Shown in pieces: positions 9,301 to 17,302 of a DNA stretch of 64,000 nucleotides (position 1 is the first letter of the stretch; each line of letters begins with the position of its first letter). The DNA comes from G965204755 sp965243415 (lineage in GTDB: Bacteria; Acidobacteriota; Vicinamibacteria; Marinacidobacterales; Marinacidobacteraceae): assembly GCA_965243415.1 (NCBI GenBank), contig OZ251549.1, positions 4,340,001 through 4,404,000 of the forward strand, given 5' to 3'. The position numbers were made by a program, and so were the translations under genes. A model generated the notes under the pieces. The model was not told the origin of the DNA. It ran no database searches and was given only the letters and a program-made list of their open reading frames with translations.

Positions 9301-10629
9301 ATGAAGAAACTGCTGCTGGGCGCCGCGGTCGTGGGGCTCGCGGTCGTCGTGTTCGTGCTGAGCATCGAGACCCCCGATCCCCGGCCGCGCGTGGAAACAC
9401 AGGAGATCGCCGCGCGCGACTTCGTGGCGACGGTCGAAGCCTCGGGAGTGGTGCGCGCCGCCGAGAGCGTGGACCTCTCCGCCGAGGTCGTGGGACGCCT
9501 CCTCGAAGTGCGGGTGCGTCCCGGGGATTCCGTCGTTCCCGGCGCGATCGTGGCGCTCATAGACGACGCCACGCAGCGGCCGATCGTGGAGGAGCGCCGC
9601 GCCGCCCTGCGCCAGGTGGAAACCGCGCTCGCCGACGCCGAGGTGAGCCGGCGCGACGCCGAACGGGAACGGGAACGCGCCGAGCGACTGCACGCCGAAG
9701 GGATCGTGAGCGAGCGGAGCGTCGAGGAAGCGGCCGTCGCGCTCGAACACGCGGAGATCGCCGCCGACCGCGCCCGACAGAACATCGAAGGCGCCCGCTC
9801 GGCGGTCGAACGCGCCGAGGAAGACCTGCGGAAAACCGTCGTGCGCTCGCCGATGCGGGGCGTCGTCCTCTCCGTCGAACTCGAAGAAGGCGAACTGGTG
9901 GTGGCCAGCAGCCAGAACCTTCCCGGCTCCCGGATCATGACGCTCGGCACCGCGGACGACCTGATCGTGGAGGCGCAGTTGCCGGAACTGGATGTGGTGC
10001 GGGTGGAGACCGGGCAGCCGGTCGAGATCTCGGTCACGGCGCTCGGGGAGGGGACGCTCGCCGGGGAGGTCGTCGAGATCCAGCGCGTCGGCGAACGCGA
10101 CGACGACTCGCGGTTCGGTTCCTCGGCGCGGGGGGCCGAGTTCCTGGGGCGTATCCGGGTCGAGGATCCGCCGGCGGAACTCCGGCCCTCCATGAGCGCG
10201 CAGGTGCGGATCGAAACCGACCGGCGGCGTGACGCTCTCGCGGTCCCGATCGGCGCCCTGCTGCGGCGGCGTCCCGAAGGCGCGCGGGAGGACCGGATGT
10301 TCGCGCTGTCGTTCGGTACGGGCGGGACGAACCTGTCCGGCGGGGCCGCTCGCGGGGTCGGGGGCGACGAGAGTTGGCAGGTGGTGTTCGTCGTCTCGAA
10401 CGCAGTCGTTTCGGAAAGGCGCGTGACCACGGGGTTGTCGGACCTGTTCGAGGTGGAGATCACCGAGGGGCTCGCCGTCGGCGACCGGATCGTCGTCGGG
10501 CCGCCGCTCCTGCTGCGGCAACTCGCGGACGGCGACGAAGTTGCCGGCGATGGGGAAGTGGGCGACGGGGAAGTCGGGGACTCCGCGACCGACGGTTCGG
10601 CGCACCCCGGTTCCGGATCCGTTCGCTGA
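9301..10629 (+). CDS. Periplasmic adaptor (membrane fusion) protein, MacA/HlyD-like
   Basis: A 442-residue membrane-anchored adaptor linking an inner-membrane exporter to the cell envelope. The ATG at 9301 gives a signal anchor (KKLLLGAAVVGLAVVVFVLS). Next come the lipoyl/barrel-sandwich strand VEASGVVRAAESVDLSAEV, a coiled-coil hairpin rich in Glu/Arg (about residues 100-170), the returning lipoyl half KTVVRSPMRGVVLSVELEEG, then beta-barrel and membrane-proximal domains. The C-terminal tail carries near-repeats of GDGEVGDG. The MacB-like permease gene follows after 63 bases. The usual separate ABC ATPase is not encoded beside it. Confidence 0.88.
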   Translation: MKKLLLGAAVVGLAVVVFVLSIETPDPRPRVETQEIAARDFVATVEASGVVRAAESVDLSAEVVGRLLEVRVRPGDSVVPGAIVALIDDATQRPIVEERRAALRQVETALADAEVSRRDAERERERAERLHAEGIVSERSVEEAAVALEHAEIAADRARQNIEGARSAVERAEEDLRKTVVRSPMRGVVLSVELEEGELVVASSQNLPGSRIMTLGTADDLIVEAQLPELDVVRVETGQPVEISVTALGEGTLAGEVVEIQRVGERDDDSRFGSSARGAEFLGRIRVEDPPAELRPSMSAQVRIETDRRRDALAVPIGALLRRRPEGAREDRMFALSFGTGGTNLSGGAARGVGGDESWQVVFVVSNAVVSERRVTTGLSDLFEVEITEGLAVGDRIVVGPPLLLRQLADGDEVAGDGEVGDGEVGDSATDGSAHPGSGSVR

Positions 10630-10692
10630 CCCGGCAGCAGACTTCGGGATACTGATCCGGGGGAATGGTCCGGGAAGAATGATCGGGGAAGA

Positions 10693-11907
10693 ATGATCCG
10701 GGAGAACCTGCGGATGGGGGTTTCCTCCATTCGCCGCAATCCCCTGCGCTCCACGCTGAGCACGCTCGGCGTCGCCATCGGCATCGCCTCGGTGGTGGCG
10801 GTGGCCTCGGTCGCCGACGGCCTCACCGAAACGGTGACCGCGGAGTTCGGCGAGGTCGGCGGCGGTTACCTCCGGGTGATGTGGTCGCCGCCCCGGGACG
10901 ACCTCGTGCGGCGGCGGTCCTTCCTCTCGCTCGCCGACGGGGAGGCGGCGTTCCGGGAGTCCCCCGCGGTGGACGCCTTCGACCCGGTGCTGAACCAGAA
11001 CCCGGAAGTGCGCTACGGCGACGAAACGGCGTCCCTCACCGTGAGCGGCGTCGGCCCGCTGCATCTCGAAGTCACCGGGAAGACGCTCGCCCGCGGCCGC
11101 TTCCTGAACCGGACCGACATGCGCCGGCAGACGAACGCCGCCGTCGTCGGTTCGGAGGTCTTCACCGAGTTCGAGGGGAACCCGGACCCGATCGGCGAGC
11201 GGCTGCTCCTCGACGGGGTCCTGTTCACCGTCGTCGGCGTCCTGCAGGAATCGGAGGCCGGCCTCCTCAGTTTCGGCAATCCCAACCGCGTGGTCCTGAT
11301 CCCGATCACCACCGCCCGCAGCCGCTTCGCCGGGGCCGACCGGATGCCGGTGCAACTCGGCTATCGGGTCCACTCGCTCGACGAGGTCGAACTCGCCGAG
11401 GAGCAACTCCGGGAGGGGCTGCGGCGGGCGCGCGACCTGCCGGAGGGCGCCGACGACGACTTCGAGGTCTTCTCGGCGGAGGCGCTGCTGTCGAGTCTGC
11501 GCGGCGTCCTCGTGGCGGTGGTCGCGGTCGGGACCTCGCTCGCGGCGATCAGTCTGCTGGCCGGGGGTATCGGCGTGATGAACGTGATGCTGGTGGTGGT
11601 GAGCGAACGCAGCCGCGAGATCGGCATCCGCAAGGCCATCGGCGCCGGCCACTCGCAGGTGGTGGGACAGTTCGTGTTCGAGGCGGTACTCCTCTCGGTG
11701 GCCGGCGGCGTCCTGGGCGCGGCGCTCGGCGTGGTGCTGCGTCTCCTGGCGCCGGCGTTCCTCCCGTCGCTGCCGATCGGGGCGCCGCCGCTCTTCGCTT
11801 TCGCCGTGGCGCTGGGGTTCTCGGTGACCGTGGGCGTCGTGTTCGGCACCTACCCCGCCGTGGTCGCCGCCCGCCGCGACCCCTGGTCGGCGCTCCGGGC
11901 GGAGTAG
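10693..11907 (+). CDS. MacB-like ABC transporter permease (MacB_PCD + FtsX), no ATPase domain
   Basis: A 404-residue permease. The N-terminus MIRENLRMGVSSIRRNPLRS and first helix LSTLGVAIGIASVVAVASVA are classic for MacB/FtsX-type transporters. A periplasmic core domain of about 220 residues follows, then three helices (GVLVAVVAVGTSLAAISLLAGGIGVMNVMLVVV in pieces, FVFEAVLLSVAGGVLGAALGVVLRLL, FAVALGFSVTVGVVFGTYPA) around the conserved SREIGIRKAIGA and ending ARRDPWSALRAE. MacB proper carries an N-terminal ATPase; this protein does not, and no ATPase gene lies between it and the adaptor, so the energising subunit must be elsewhere or outside the window. Confidence 0.87.
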   Translation: MIRENLRMGVSSIRRNPLRSTLSTLGVAIGIASVVAVASVADGLTETVTAEFGEVGGGYLRVMWSPPRDDLVRRRSFLSLADGEAAFRESPAVDAFDPVLNQNPEVRYGDETASLTVSGVGPLHLEVTGKTLARGRFLNRTDMRRQTNAAVVGSEVFTEFEGNPDPIGERLLLDGVLFTVVGVLQESEAGLLSFGNPNRVVLIPITTARSRFAGADRMPVQLGYRVHSLDEVELAEEQLREGLRRARDLPEGADDDFEVFSAEALLSSLRGVLVAVVAVGTSLAAISLLAGGIGVMNVMLVVVSERSREIGIRKAIGAGHSQVVGQFVFEAVLLSVAGGVLGAALGVVLRLLAPAFLPSLPIGAPPLFAFAVALGFSVTVGVVFGTYPAVVAARRDPWSALRAE

Positions 11908-11952
11908 CGGGGACTCCGACCGGACGCGCTGTCCGTAGCCTTCGCTTTCGAG

Positions 11953-11958
11953 TAATAT
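11953..11958 (+). promoter_or_regulatory. -10 box TAATAT of a probable leaderless promoter
   Basis: TAATAT stands out in GC-rich surroundings and ends 7 bases before the ATG at 11966. With the usual 6-8 base distance from -10 box to transcription start, the mRNA would begin at or next to the start codon. There is no Shine-Dalgarno sequence in the gap (CCAGACG). Confidence 0.6.
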
Positions 11959-11965
11959 CCAGACG

Positions 11966-14900
11966 ATGCGACAGCATGGCAACGAAATCGGGCTCTCGGC
12001 CGGTGACCTCGCGAACTACCTCGCTTGCCGCCACCTCACCGACCTCGAACTCGCCCGGACTCTCGGTCGTCTCGGCGCGCCGCAGCAGCCGGCCTGGAAG
12101 GAGGAGGAACGCCAGGTGCTGTTCGAGGCCGGCCTCGAACACGAGAACGCCTATCTGCGGCATCTCGAGCAGAGCGGCCGGTCGGTGGAGCGTCCGGAAA
12201 CCGGGCCGGGCGCGACCGAGCGGGCCATGCGCCGAGGCGCAGGCGTCATCGTGCAGGCGTCGCTGCGGAACGGCCGCTGGTTCGGTCGGGCGGACCTCCT
12301 GCGCCGCGTCGAGGAACCGAGCCGGCTGGGCGCATGGTCTTACGAGGTCGTGGACACGAAACTGTCCCGGAACACGAAGGCCGGGACGATCCTGCAACTG
12401 TGCCTCTACTCCGATCTCGTCGCCTCCCTCCAGGGCCTCGAGCCGAAGCGCATGTTCGTCGTCTCCCCGGGAAGCGACGAAAAGGAACCCTTCGTCGAAG
12501 AAGAGTTCCGGTTCCCGGACTTCGCCGCGTACTACCGACTGGTCCGCCGCAAACTCGAAGACGCCGTCCGGGCGGGACAGGGCGCGGAGGAGATCGCCAC
12601 CTACCCGGATCCGGTTCCGCACTGCGACCTCTGCGCCTGGCAGATCCGTTGTCTCGAACGCCGGCGCGCCGACGACGACCTGAGCCTCGTGGCCGATCTC
12701 GGCCGGCGGCAACGCAAACAGTTCCAGGCGTGGGGTCTGGGCACGCTGGCCGGCCTCGGTTCGCGGAAGGAACCCCTGCCCCGCCCCGAGCGCGGCTCCC
12801 CCGCCACCTACGAAGCCGCGCGCGACCAGGCCCGGATCCAACTCGAAGGACGAAAGCGCGGCGCGCCGTACCACGAACTCCTGCCCCGGGAGGAAGGCCG
12901 CGGCCTGGCGCTGCTGCCGGAACCCTCTCCCGGCGACCTCTTCTTCGACATCGAGGGCGCGCGCTTCGTCGGGCCGCACGGTTTCGAGTACCTGTTCGGC
13001 TGGACCGACGCCGATGGCGAGTACCACGCGCTCCCGGCTCTCGACCCCGCCGGGCGGGAGCCGTTCGCTGCCGGGGAGCGACGGATCTTCGAGAACTTCG
13101 TGGACACCGTGATGGATCGCTGGACGAAGTATCCCGACCTGCACCTCTACCACTACGCCCCGTACGAACCCAGTGCGATCAAGCGCCTGATGGGAACCTT
13201 CGATACCCGCGGCGAGGAAGTGGATCGGATGCTGCGCGCCCGCCTCTTCGTCGATCTGCACGCAGTCGCGCGCCAGTCGCTGCGGGCGAGCGTCGAGCGG
13301 TACTCGATCAAGGACCTCGAACCGTTCTACGGTTTCGAACGCGGCACGGACCTGCGCGCGGCGAACGACCATCGCCACCGACTCGAGCGGCTCCTCGAAA
13401 CCGGTCGCCGCGCCGAAGTGTCCCGGGAAACGCTGGGCGTCGTCGAGGCCTACAACCGGGACGACTGCGCCTCCCTGATCGGGCTTCGCAACTGGCTGGA
13501 GACGATCCGGAACGACTTGGCCGCGGGCGGCGAGGAACTGCCGCGGCCGGAAGCGCCCTCCGGAGATCCCTCCGAAGCGGTCGCCGAGGAAGACGAGCGC
13601 GTCGCCGCCATACGCCGGCGCCTGCTCGCAGGACTCCCCGAAGACCCGTCGGACGACGAACCGGCGCAGCGCTCGCAACGGCTCCTCGCCTCCCTGCTCG
13701 GCTGGCATCGTCGGGAGAAGCGCGCGAGTTGGTGGGAGTTCTTCCGCCTGAAAGAAATGTCCGCCGAGGACCTGCAGCACGAGAACAAGTCCTTGGTAGG
13801 GCTCAGGCACGAAGAACGCCGGACTCCGAAGCGCGGTCTACCCACGGACCTCTACGCCTACGCACCTCAGGACACCACGATCCGGCGCGACGATACACTG
13901 TACGTTCCCGGCGGTGTGCGGCTCGGCAAGGTTGAGGAGATCAACCTAGCTGAGACGCGGATTGGGGTGAAGAAGGTCGGCAAAATGGTCGACACTCATC
14001 CTGGGACGATCTACGCTGCGGACAGGCCGCTCGATACAAGAGTTCTGGAGGACACTTTGTGGAGGCTCAGCGACCATGTCGCGACCGACGGAGAGAGCGC
14101 GACTGGAGACTTCCGAGCGTGCGTCCACCTGCTCCTCAGAAAACCACCCCGATCTCTGTCGCCCCGGACATCCAACGGCCCTTCGAAACCGGACGACAGT
14201 GCGGACTCCGCAGTGCGACTCGTGCTTGAGATGGATTGCGGCGTCCTGCCCATCCAAGGGCCGCCAGGAACGGGCAAGACCCGCACCGGTGCGAGGATGA
14301 TCTGCGCCTTGGTGCGAGACGGAAAAAAGGTTGGCATCACGGGCCCGAGCCACACCGTGATCCGCAACCTGATCGATGCGACCCGCGAAGAAGCATCGAA
14401 GACTCACCTAGCCCTCCAGTTCGTCCAGAAAGTCCGCGAACCGTCGACGGAAGCAACGGGGCCGGTCCGGGAAACGAAACATAACGCGGAGGTGCTGGCG
14501 GCGCTCGCCGAAGGCACGGCCCGGGTTGCGGCCGGTACCTCGTGGATGTGGTCGCCGAAAAACTTCGAAACCTCCGTAGATGTCCTGTTCGTGGACGAGG
14601 CCGGTCAGATGTCGCTCGCCAACACGCTGGCCTGCGCCCACGCCGCTCCGAGCCTGGTGCTGCTGGGCGACCCGCAGCAACTCGACCAGCCGCTCCAGGG
14701 TTCGCACCCCGAAGGCGCCGAGGCTTCTGCGCTGGGACACCTGCTCGGTGAGCGTCGCACGATGCCCTCCGAACGGGGTCTCTTCCTCCCGCGCACCTGG
14801 CGGTTGAACCCTTCCATCTGCCGGTTCACTTCCGAAGTCTTCTACGAGGACTCCCTCATCCCCGTGCCGGATCTGGAAGGCCCGGGGCGGCACTCTCTCA

Positions 14901-15433
14901 CCGGCGCAGGCGACCTCGACGGAGGTGGTCTCCGCTACTTCCCCGTGGCGCACGAAGGCAACCAGAGCGCTTCCCCCGAAGAGGCCGAGCAGGTCGCCGG
15001 CCTCGTGCGCCGACTGCTCCGTGACGGAGTGTCGTGGACCGATCGTGAGGGAAAGACGAGGCCGCTCACCGAACAGGACATCCTGATCGTCTCGCCGTAC
15101 AACGCGCAGTTGGCAGAGTTGCGCCGCCGGCTGCCGGACGCCCGCATCGGCACCGTGGACAAGTTCCAAGGCCAGGAAGCACCGGTGGTCTTCTACAGCA
15201 TGGCGACCTCCTCGGCCGAAGACGCGCCCCGGGGCATGGACTTCCTCTACAGCCTGAACCGGCTCAACGTCGCCACTTCGAGGGCGCAGTGCCTCACCGT
15301 CCTGGTGCTCAGCCCGAAACTCTTCGAACCGGAATGCCGGACCCCCCACCAGATGCGCCTCGCGAACGCCCTCTGCCGCTACCGCGAACTGGCCCTCCCC
15401 ATTCCCCCGGACTTCACCGCCCGCTCCGACTGA
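11966..15433 (+). CDS. TM0106-family RecB-like nuclease fused to superfamily 1 DNA helicase
   Basis: A 1155-residue fusion. The N-terminal 230 residues are a Cas4/RecB-like nuclease with the acidic YEVVDTKLS motif and a four-cysteine set: one Cys in YLACRHLTDLE (near residue 22) and three in CDLCAWQIRC (residues 219-228), as in iron-sulphur Cas4/AddB/Dna2 nucleases. A TM0106-type RNase-H-like segment follows (DLFFDIEGARF, LYHYAPYEPSAIK, VVEAYNRDDCASL). The C-terminal half is an AAA_11/AAA_12 helicase: Walker A GPPGTGKTRTG near residue 765, DVLFVDEAGQMSLAN, LLGDPQQLDQPLQGS, TVDKFQGQEAPVVFYS and LNVATSRAQ. Architecture matches Dna2/Upf1-like nuclease-helicases for DNA repair or defence. Two of the few ACGT tetramers in the window lie here, which may reflect transfer. 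Confidence 0.88.
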   Translation: MRQHGNEIGLSAGDLANYLACRHLTDLELARTLGRLGAPQQPAWKEEERQVLFEAGLEHENAYLRHLEQSGRSVERPETGPGATERAMRRGAGVIVQASLRNGRWFGRADLLRRVEEPSRLGAWSYEVVDTKLSRNTKAGTILQLCLYSDLVASLQGLEPKRMFVVSPGSDEKEPFVEEEFRFPDFAAYYRLVRRKLEDAVRAGQGAEEIATYPDPVPHCDLCAWQIRCLERRRADDDLSLVADLGRRQRKQFQAWGLGTLAGLGSRKEPLPRPERGSPATYEAARDQARIQLEGRKRGAPYHELLPREEGRGLALLPEPSPGDLFFDIEGARFVGPHGFEYLFGWTDADGEYHALPALDPAGREPFAAGERRIFENFVDTVMDRWTKYPDLHLYHYAPYEPSAIKRLMGTFDTRGEEVDRMLRARLFVDLHAVARQSLRASVERYSIKDLEPFYGFERGTDLRAANDHRHRLERLLETGRRAEVSRETLGVVEAYNRDDCASLIGLRNWLETIRNDLAAGGEELPRPEAPSGDPSEAVAEEDERVAAIRRRLLAGLPEDPSDDEPAQRSQRLLASLLGWHRREKRASWWEFFRLKEMSAEDLQHENKSLVGLRHEERRTPKRGLPTDLYAYAPQDTTIRRDDTLYVPGGVRLGKVEEINLAETRIGVKKVGKMVDTHPGTIYAADRPLDTRVLEDTLWRLSDHVATDGESATGDFRACVHLLLRKPPRSLSPRTSNGPSKPDDSADSAVRLVLEMDCGVLPIQGPPGTGKTRTGARMICALVRDGKKVGITGPSHTVIRNLIDATREEASKTHLALQFVQKVREPSTEATGPVRETKHNAEVLAALAEGTARVAAGTSWMWSPKNFETSVDVLFVDEAGQMSLANTLACAHAAPSLVLLGDPQQLDQPLQGSHPEGAEASALGHLLGERRTMPSERGLFLPRTWRLNPSICRFTSEVFYEDSLIPVPDLEGPGRHSLTGAGDLDGGGLRYFPVAHEGNQSASPEEAEQVAGLVRRLLRDGVSWTDREGKTRPLTEQDILIVSPYNAQLAELRRRLPDARIGTVDKFQGQEAPVVFYSMATSSAEDAPRGMDFLYSLNRLNVATSRAQCLTVLVLSPKLFEPECRTPHQMRLANALCRYRELALPIPPDFTARSD

Positions 15434-15780
15434 CCGCCCCCACGGCCCGGACCGCGCGCCGCCTCATCGTCGGCCCCCGGACCCACGGCGTTGCCGCGGC
15501 CCCCCTGCGACGACCGACCACCGCCGAACAGCGTCGCCTCTACCCCCTCCGGAGGCCCGAAGCCGCTCCGCTGCGCCCTGCCGGCGACGAGACGGGCGCC
15601 CACACCGGAGAGTGCCCCCCGACCCGGAACCCGCACGGCCCTGCGCCGCCGGGGACGCGGGGTATCGTCCCCGGTTGACTCTCGAAAGGCGCCGCTGCCT
15701 TTCGCCGCCCTCTCCGAGGCGGGAACGCGCTCTCCGCGGCGGCGCCGGCGTGAGGATCGGGGAGAGCGCGAACCGGAACC
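15434..15780. other. Intergenic region without a recognisable gene
   Basis: GC-rich spacer between the nuclease-helicase and the DinB/YfiT gene. A GGGTATCGTCCCC inverted repeat near 15659-15671 overlaps the likely promoter region (GGTATCGT, TTGACTCTCG) of the downstream gene. Open frames here lack homology patterns I recognise. Confidence 0.4.
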
Positions 15781-16314
15781 ATGGAAACCACCGACCTTCG
15801 CTACCCCATCGGGAAGTTCTCGCCGCCCGACCCGATCACTCCCGAGGATGTCGGCGCCTGGATCGGCGACCTCGAAGCGCTGCCGGACGACCTCCGCCAG
15901 GCGGTCTATCGGTTGAACGACGAGCAACTCGATACCCCGTACCGGCCCGGCGGCTGGACCGTGCGGCAGGTCGTCCACCACCTGCCCGACAGCCACCTCA
16001 ACAGTTTCCTCCGCTTCAAGTGGGCGCTGACCGAAGACCGGCCGGTGATCAAGGCCTACGACGAGGGCCGGTGGGCGGCGCTGCCGGACTCCCGGGAGCC
16101 CGTCGAGAACTCCCTCGCCCTGCTCGACGCCCTGCACCGGCGCTGGGTGAGCCTGCTGTCCGGCCTGACCCGGGAGCGACTGCAGCGCGAGTTCGTGCAC
16201 CCGGACTCGGGGCCGGTCACACTGGCGGAGACGGTCGGCGCGTACGCCTGGCACGGCCGGCACCACCTGGCGCACATCGAGGGACTGGTCGACCGCGAGA
16301 AGTGGCTCGACTGA
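15781..16314 (+). CDS. DinB/YfiT-family metal-dependent hydrolase or thiol transferase
   Basis: A 177-residue four-helix-bundle protein of the YfiT (BstA) branch of the DinB superfamily. The opening LRYPIGKFSPPDPITPEDV and the motifs GGWTVRQVVHHLPDSHLNS and GAYAWHGRHHLAHIEGL supply the His residues that bind the metal (one from the first motif, two from the last). Bacillus members transfer bacillithiol to electrophiles; the role in this organism is not deducible. It is a single gene, convergent with the nurA gene. Confidence 0.88.
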   Translation: METTDLRYPIGKFSPPDPITPEDVGAWIGDLEALPDDLRQAVYRLNDEQLDTPYRPGGWTVRQVVHHLPDSHLNSFLRFKWALTEDRPVIKAYDEGRWAALPDSREPVENSLALLDALHRRWVSLLSGLTRERLQREFVHPDSGPVTLAETVGAYAWHGRHHLAHIEGLVDREKWLD

Positions 16315-16340
16315 GGAGGCCCTTCCCGGACGCGACGACG

Positions 16341-16391
16341 AATCAGCCGGCGGCGGGAATCAGCCGGCGGCGGGACTCAGCCGGCGGCGGC
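16341..16391. repeat. Three tandem copies of a 17-base unit overlapping the nurA 3' end
   Basis: The unit AATCAGCCGGCGGCGGG occurs at 16341-16357 and 16358-16374, with a variant at 16375-16391 that contains the nurA stop codon. The unit is a copy of the last codons plus stop of the gene, so it probably arose by local duplication downstream of the gene. No other function is evident. Confidence 0.7.
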
Positions 16392-17300
16392 CCGGAGGGC
16401 GCGCCGGACATAGGCGGGGTCGCCCAGACGGTGGCGGAGTTCGCGTTCGAGGCCGGCGATGGGGAACAGGTTCTGCGGCGCCCGGGGATCCTTGTGGGGA
16501 GTGGAGGCGAAGCTCGGGAGGAGCGCGGCGGTGCGGTCGGCGAGCGCCTGGGTCTCCTCCGGCGGCGCCTCGGCGGCGGATTCCAGCCGGACGATTCCGG
16601 ACCACGAATGCGTTCTCGGCCCCGGGAGGCGGAGATACCAGGAATGGCGCGTCCAGGAAGTGCGGAAGCGGAACACCGGCGTTCGTTCGCCCGGTTCGAG
16701 CGCGGTAATCGTTTCGGCAGCGCCGGCGACGCCGTCGAGGTATCGGACCCGATGCGTCTTGATGTAGCCGACGGTGCGCGGCAGGTGTGCCCGTCCGTAG
16801 AGCGGGCCGTCCACGACGATCAACTCCGCCTCGCCGACGCGGCCGGCGACCTCGATCTCCAGCGCACCCAGTTCTTCCTGCAGCGCTGACGACAGCGCCT
16901 CCGTTCCTTCACCGGCGATGCCGCGGGGGCGGTACTCCCCGGCGGGCGTGCGGAACGGTTGCGGGTTCCCCGGCGCGAACAGCCAGCGGCGCACCTCGAC
17001 CGGAGCGATGCGGGCGCGTTCCTCGACGACGGTTGCGCCGGCGGCGCCGGAAGCGAGGATTCCCTGGCGCGGCGGCTCCGGTTCCTCCTCGATCCAGGCG
17101 TGGGCTTCGGTGCGCCGGACGCCGTCCACGAAGACCAGACGCGAGGGCGGCGGGCCTGCCTCCGGGCAGATCGGCCGCCAGTCGCCGGGCGCCGCCTCGA
17201 CGCCGGGATCTATCTCCGGCTCGGCGCCGGTCTCGGTGAGGCCGCCGAGCGGCGCGCCGAATTCCGGGTCCCAGGTCTCGACGGCGACCCGCTGCGGCAC
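16377..17300 (-). CDS. nurA: NurA-domain nuclease
   Basis: A 307-residue protein matching the NurA 5'-3' nuclease family: the first catalytic strand is SRLVFVDGVRRTEAHAWI, the second LIVVDGPLYGR, followed by the conserved VGYIKTHRVRYLDG. These aspartates bind manganese in NurA. NurA works on DNA ends with the HerA translocase, after Mre11-Rad50 processing. The proposed GTG at 17300 lies 2 bases after the rad50 stop codon, making it the last gene of a herA-mre11-rad50-nurA series on one strand. Family assignment rests on motif order and on this context; overall similarity to archaeal NurA appears low. Confidence 0.75.
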   Translation of the reverse strand: MPQRVAVETWDPEFGAPLGGLTETGAEPEIDPGVEAAPGDWRPICPEAGPPPSRLVFVDGVRRTEAHAWIEEEPEPPRQGILASGAAGATVVEERARIAPVEVRRWLFAPGNPQPFRTPAGEYRPRGIAGEGTEALSSALQEELGALEIEVAGRVGEAELIVVDGPLYGRAHLPRTVGYIKTHRVRYLDGVAGAAETITALEPGERTPVFRFRTSWTRHSWYLRLPGPRTHSWSGIVRLESAAEAPPEETQALADRTAALLPSFASTPHKDPRAPQNLFPIAGLERELRHRLGDPAYVRRALRAAAG

Positions 17301-17302
17301 GG

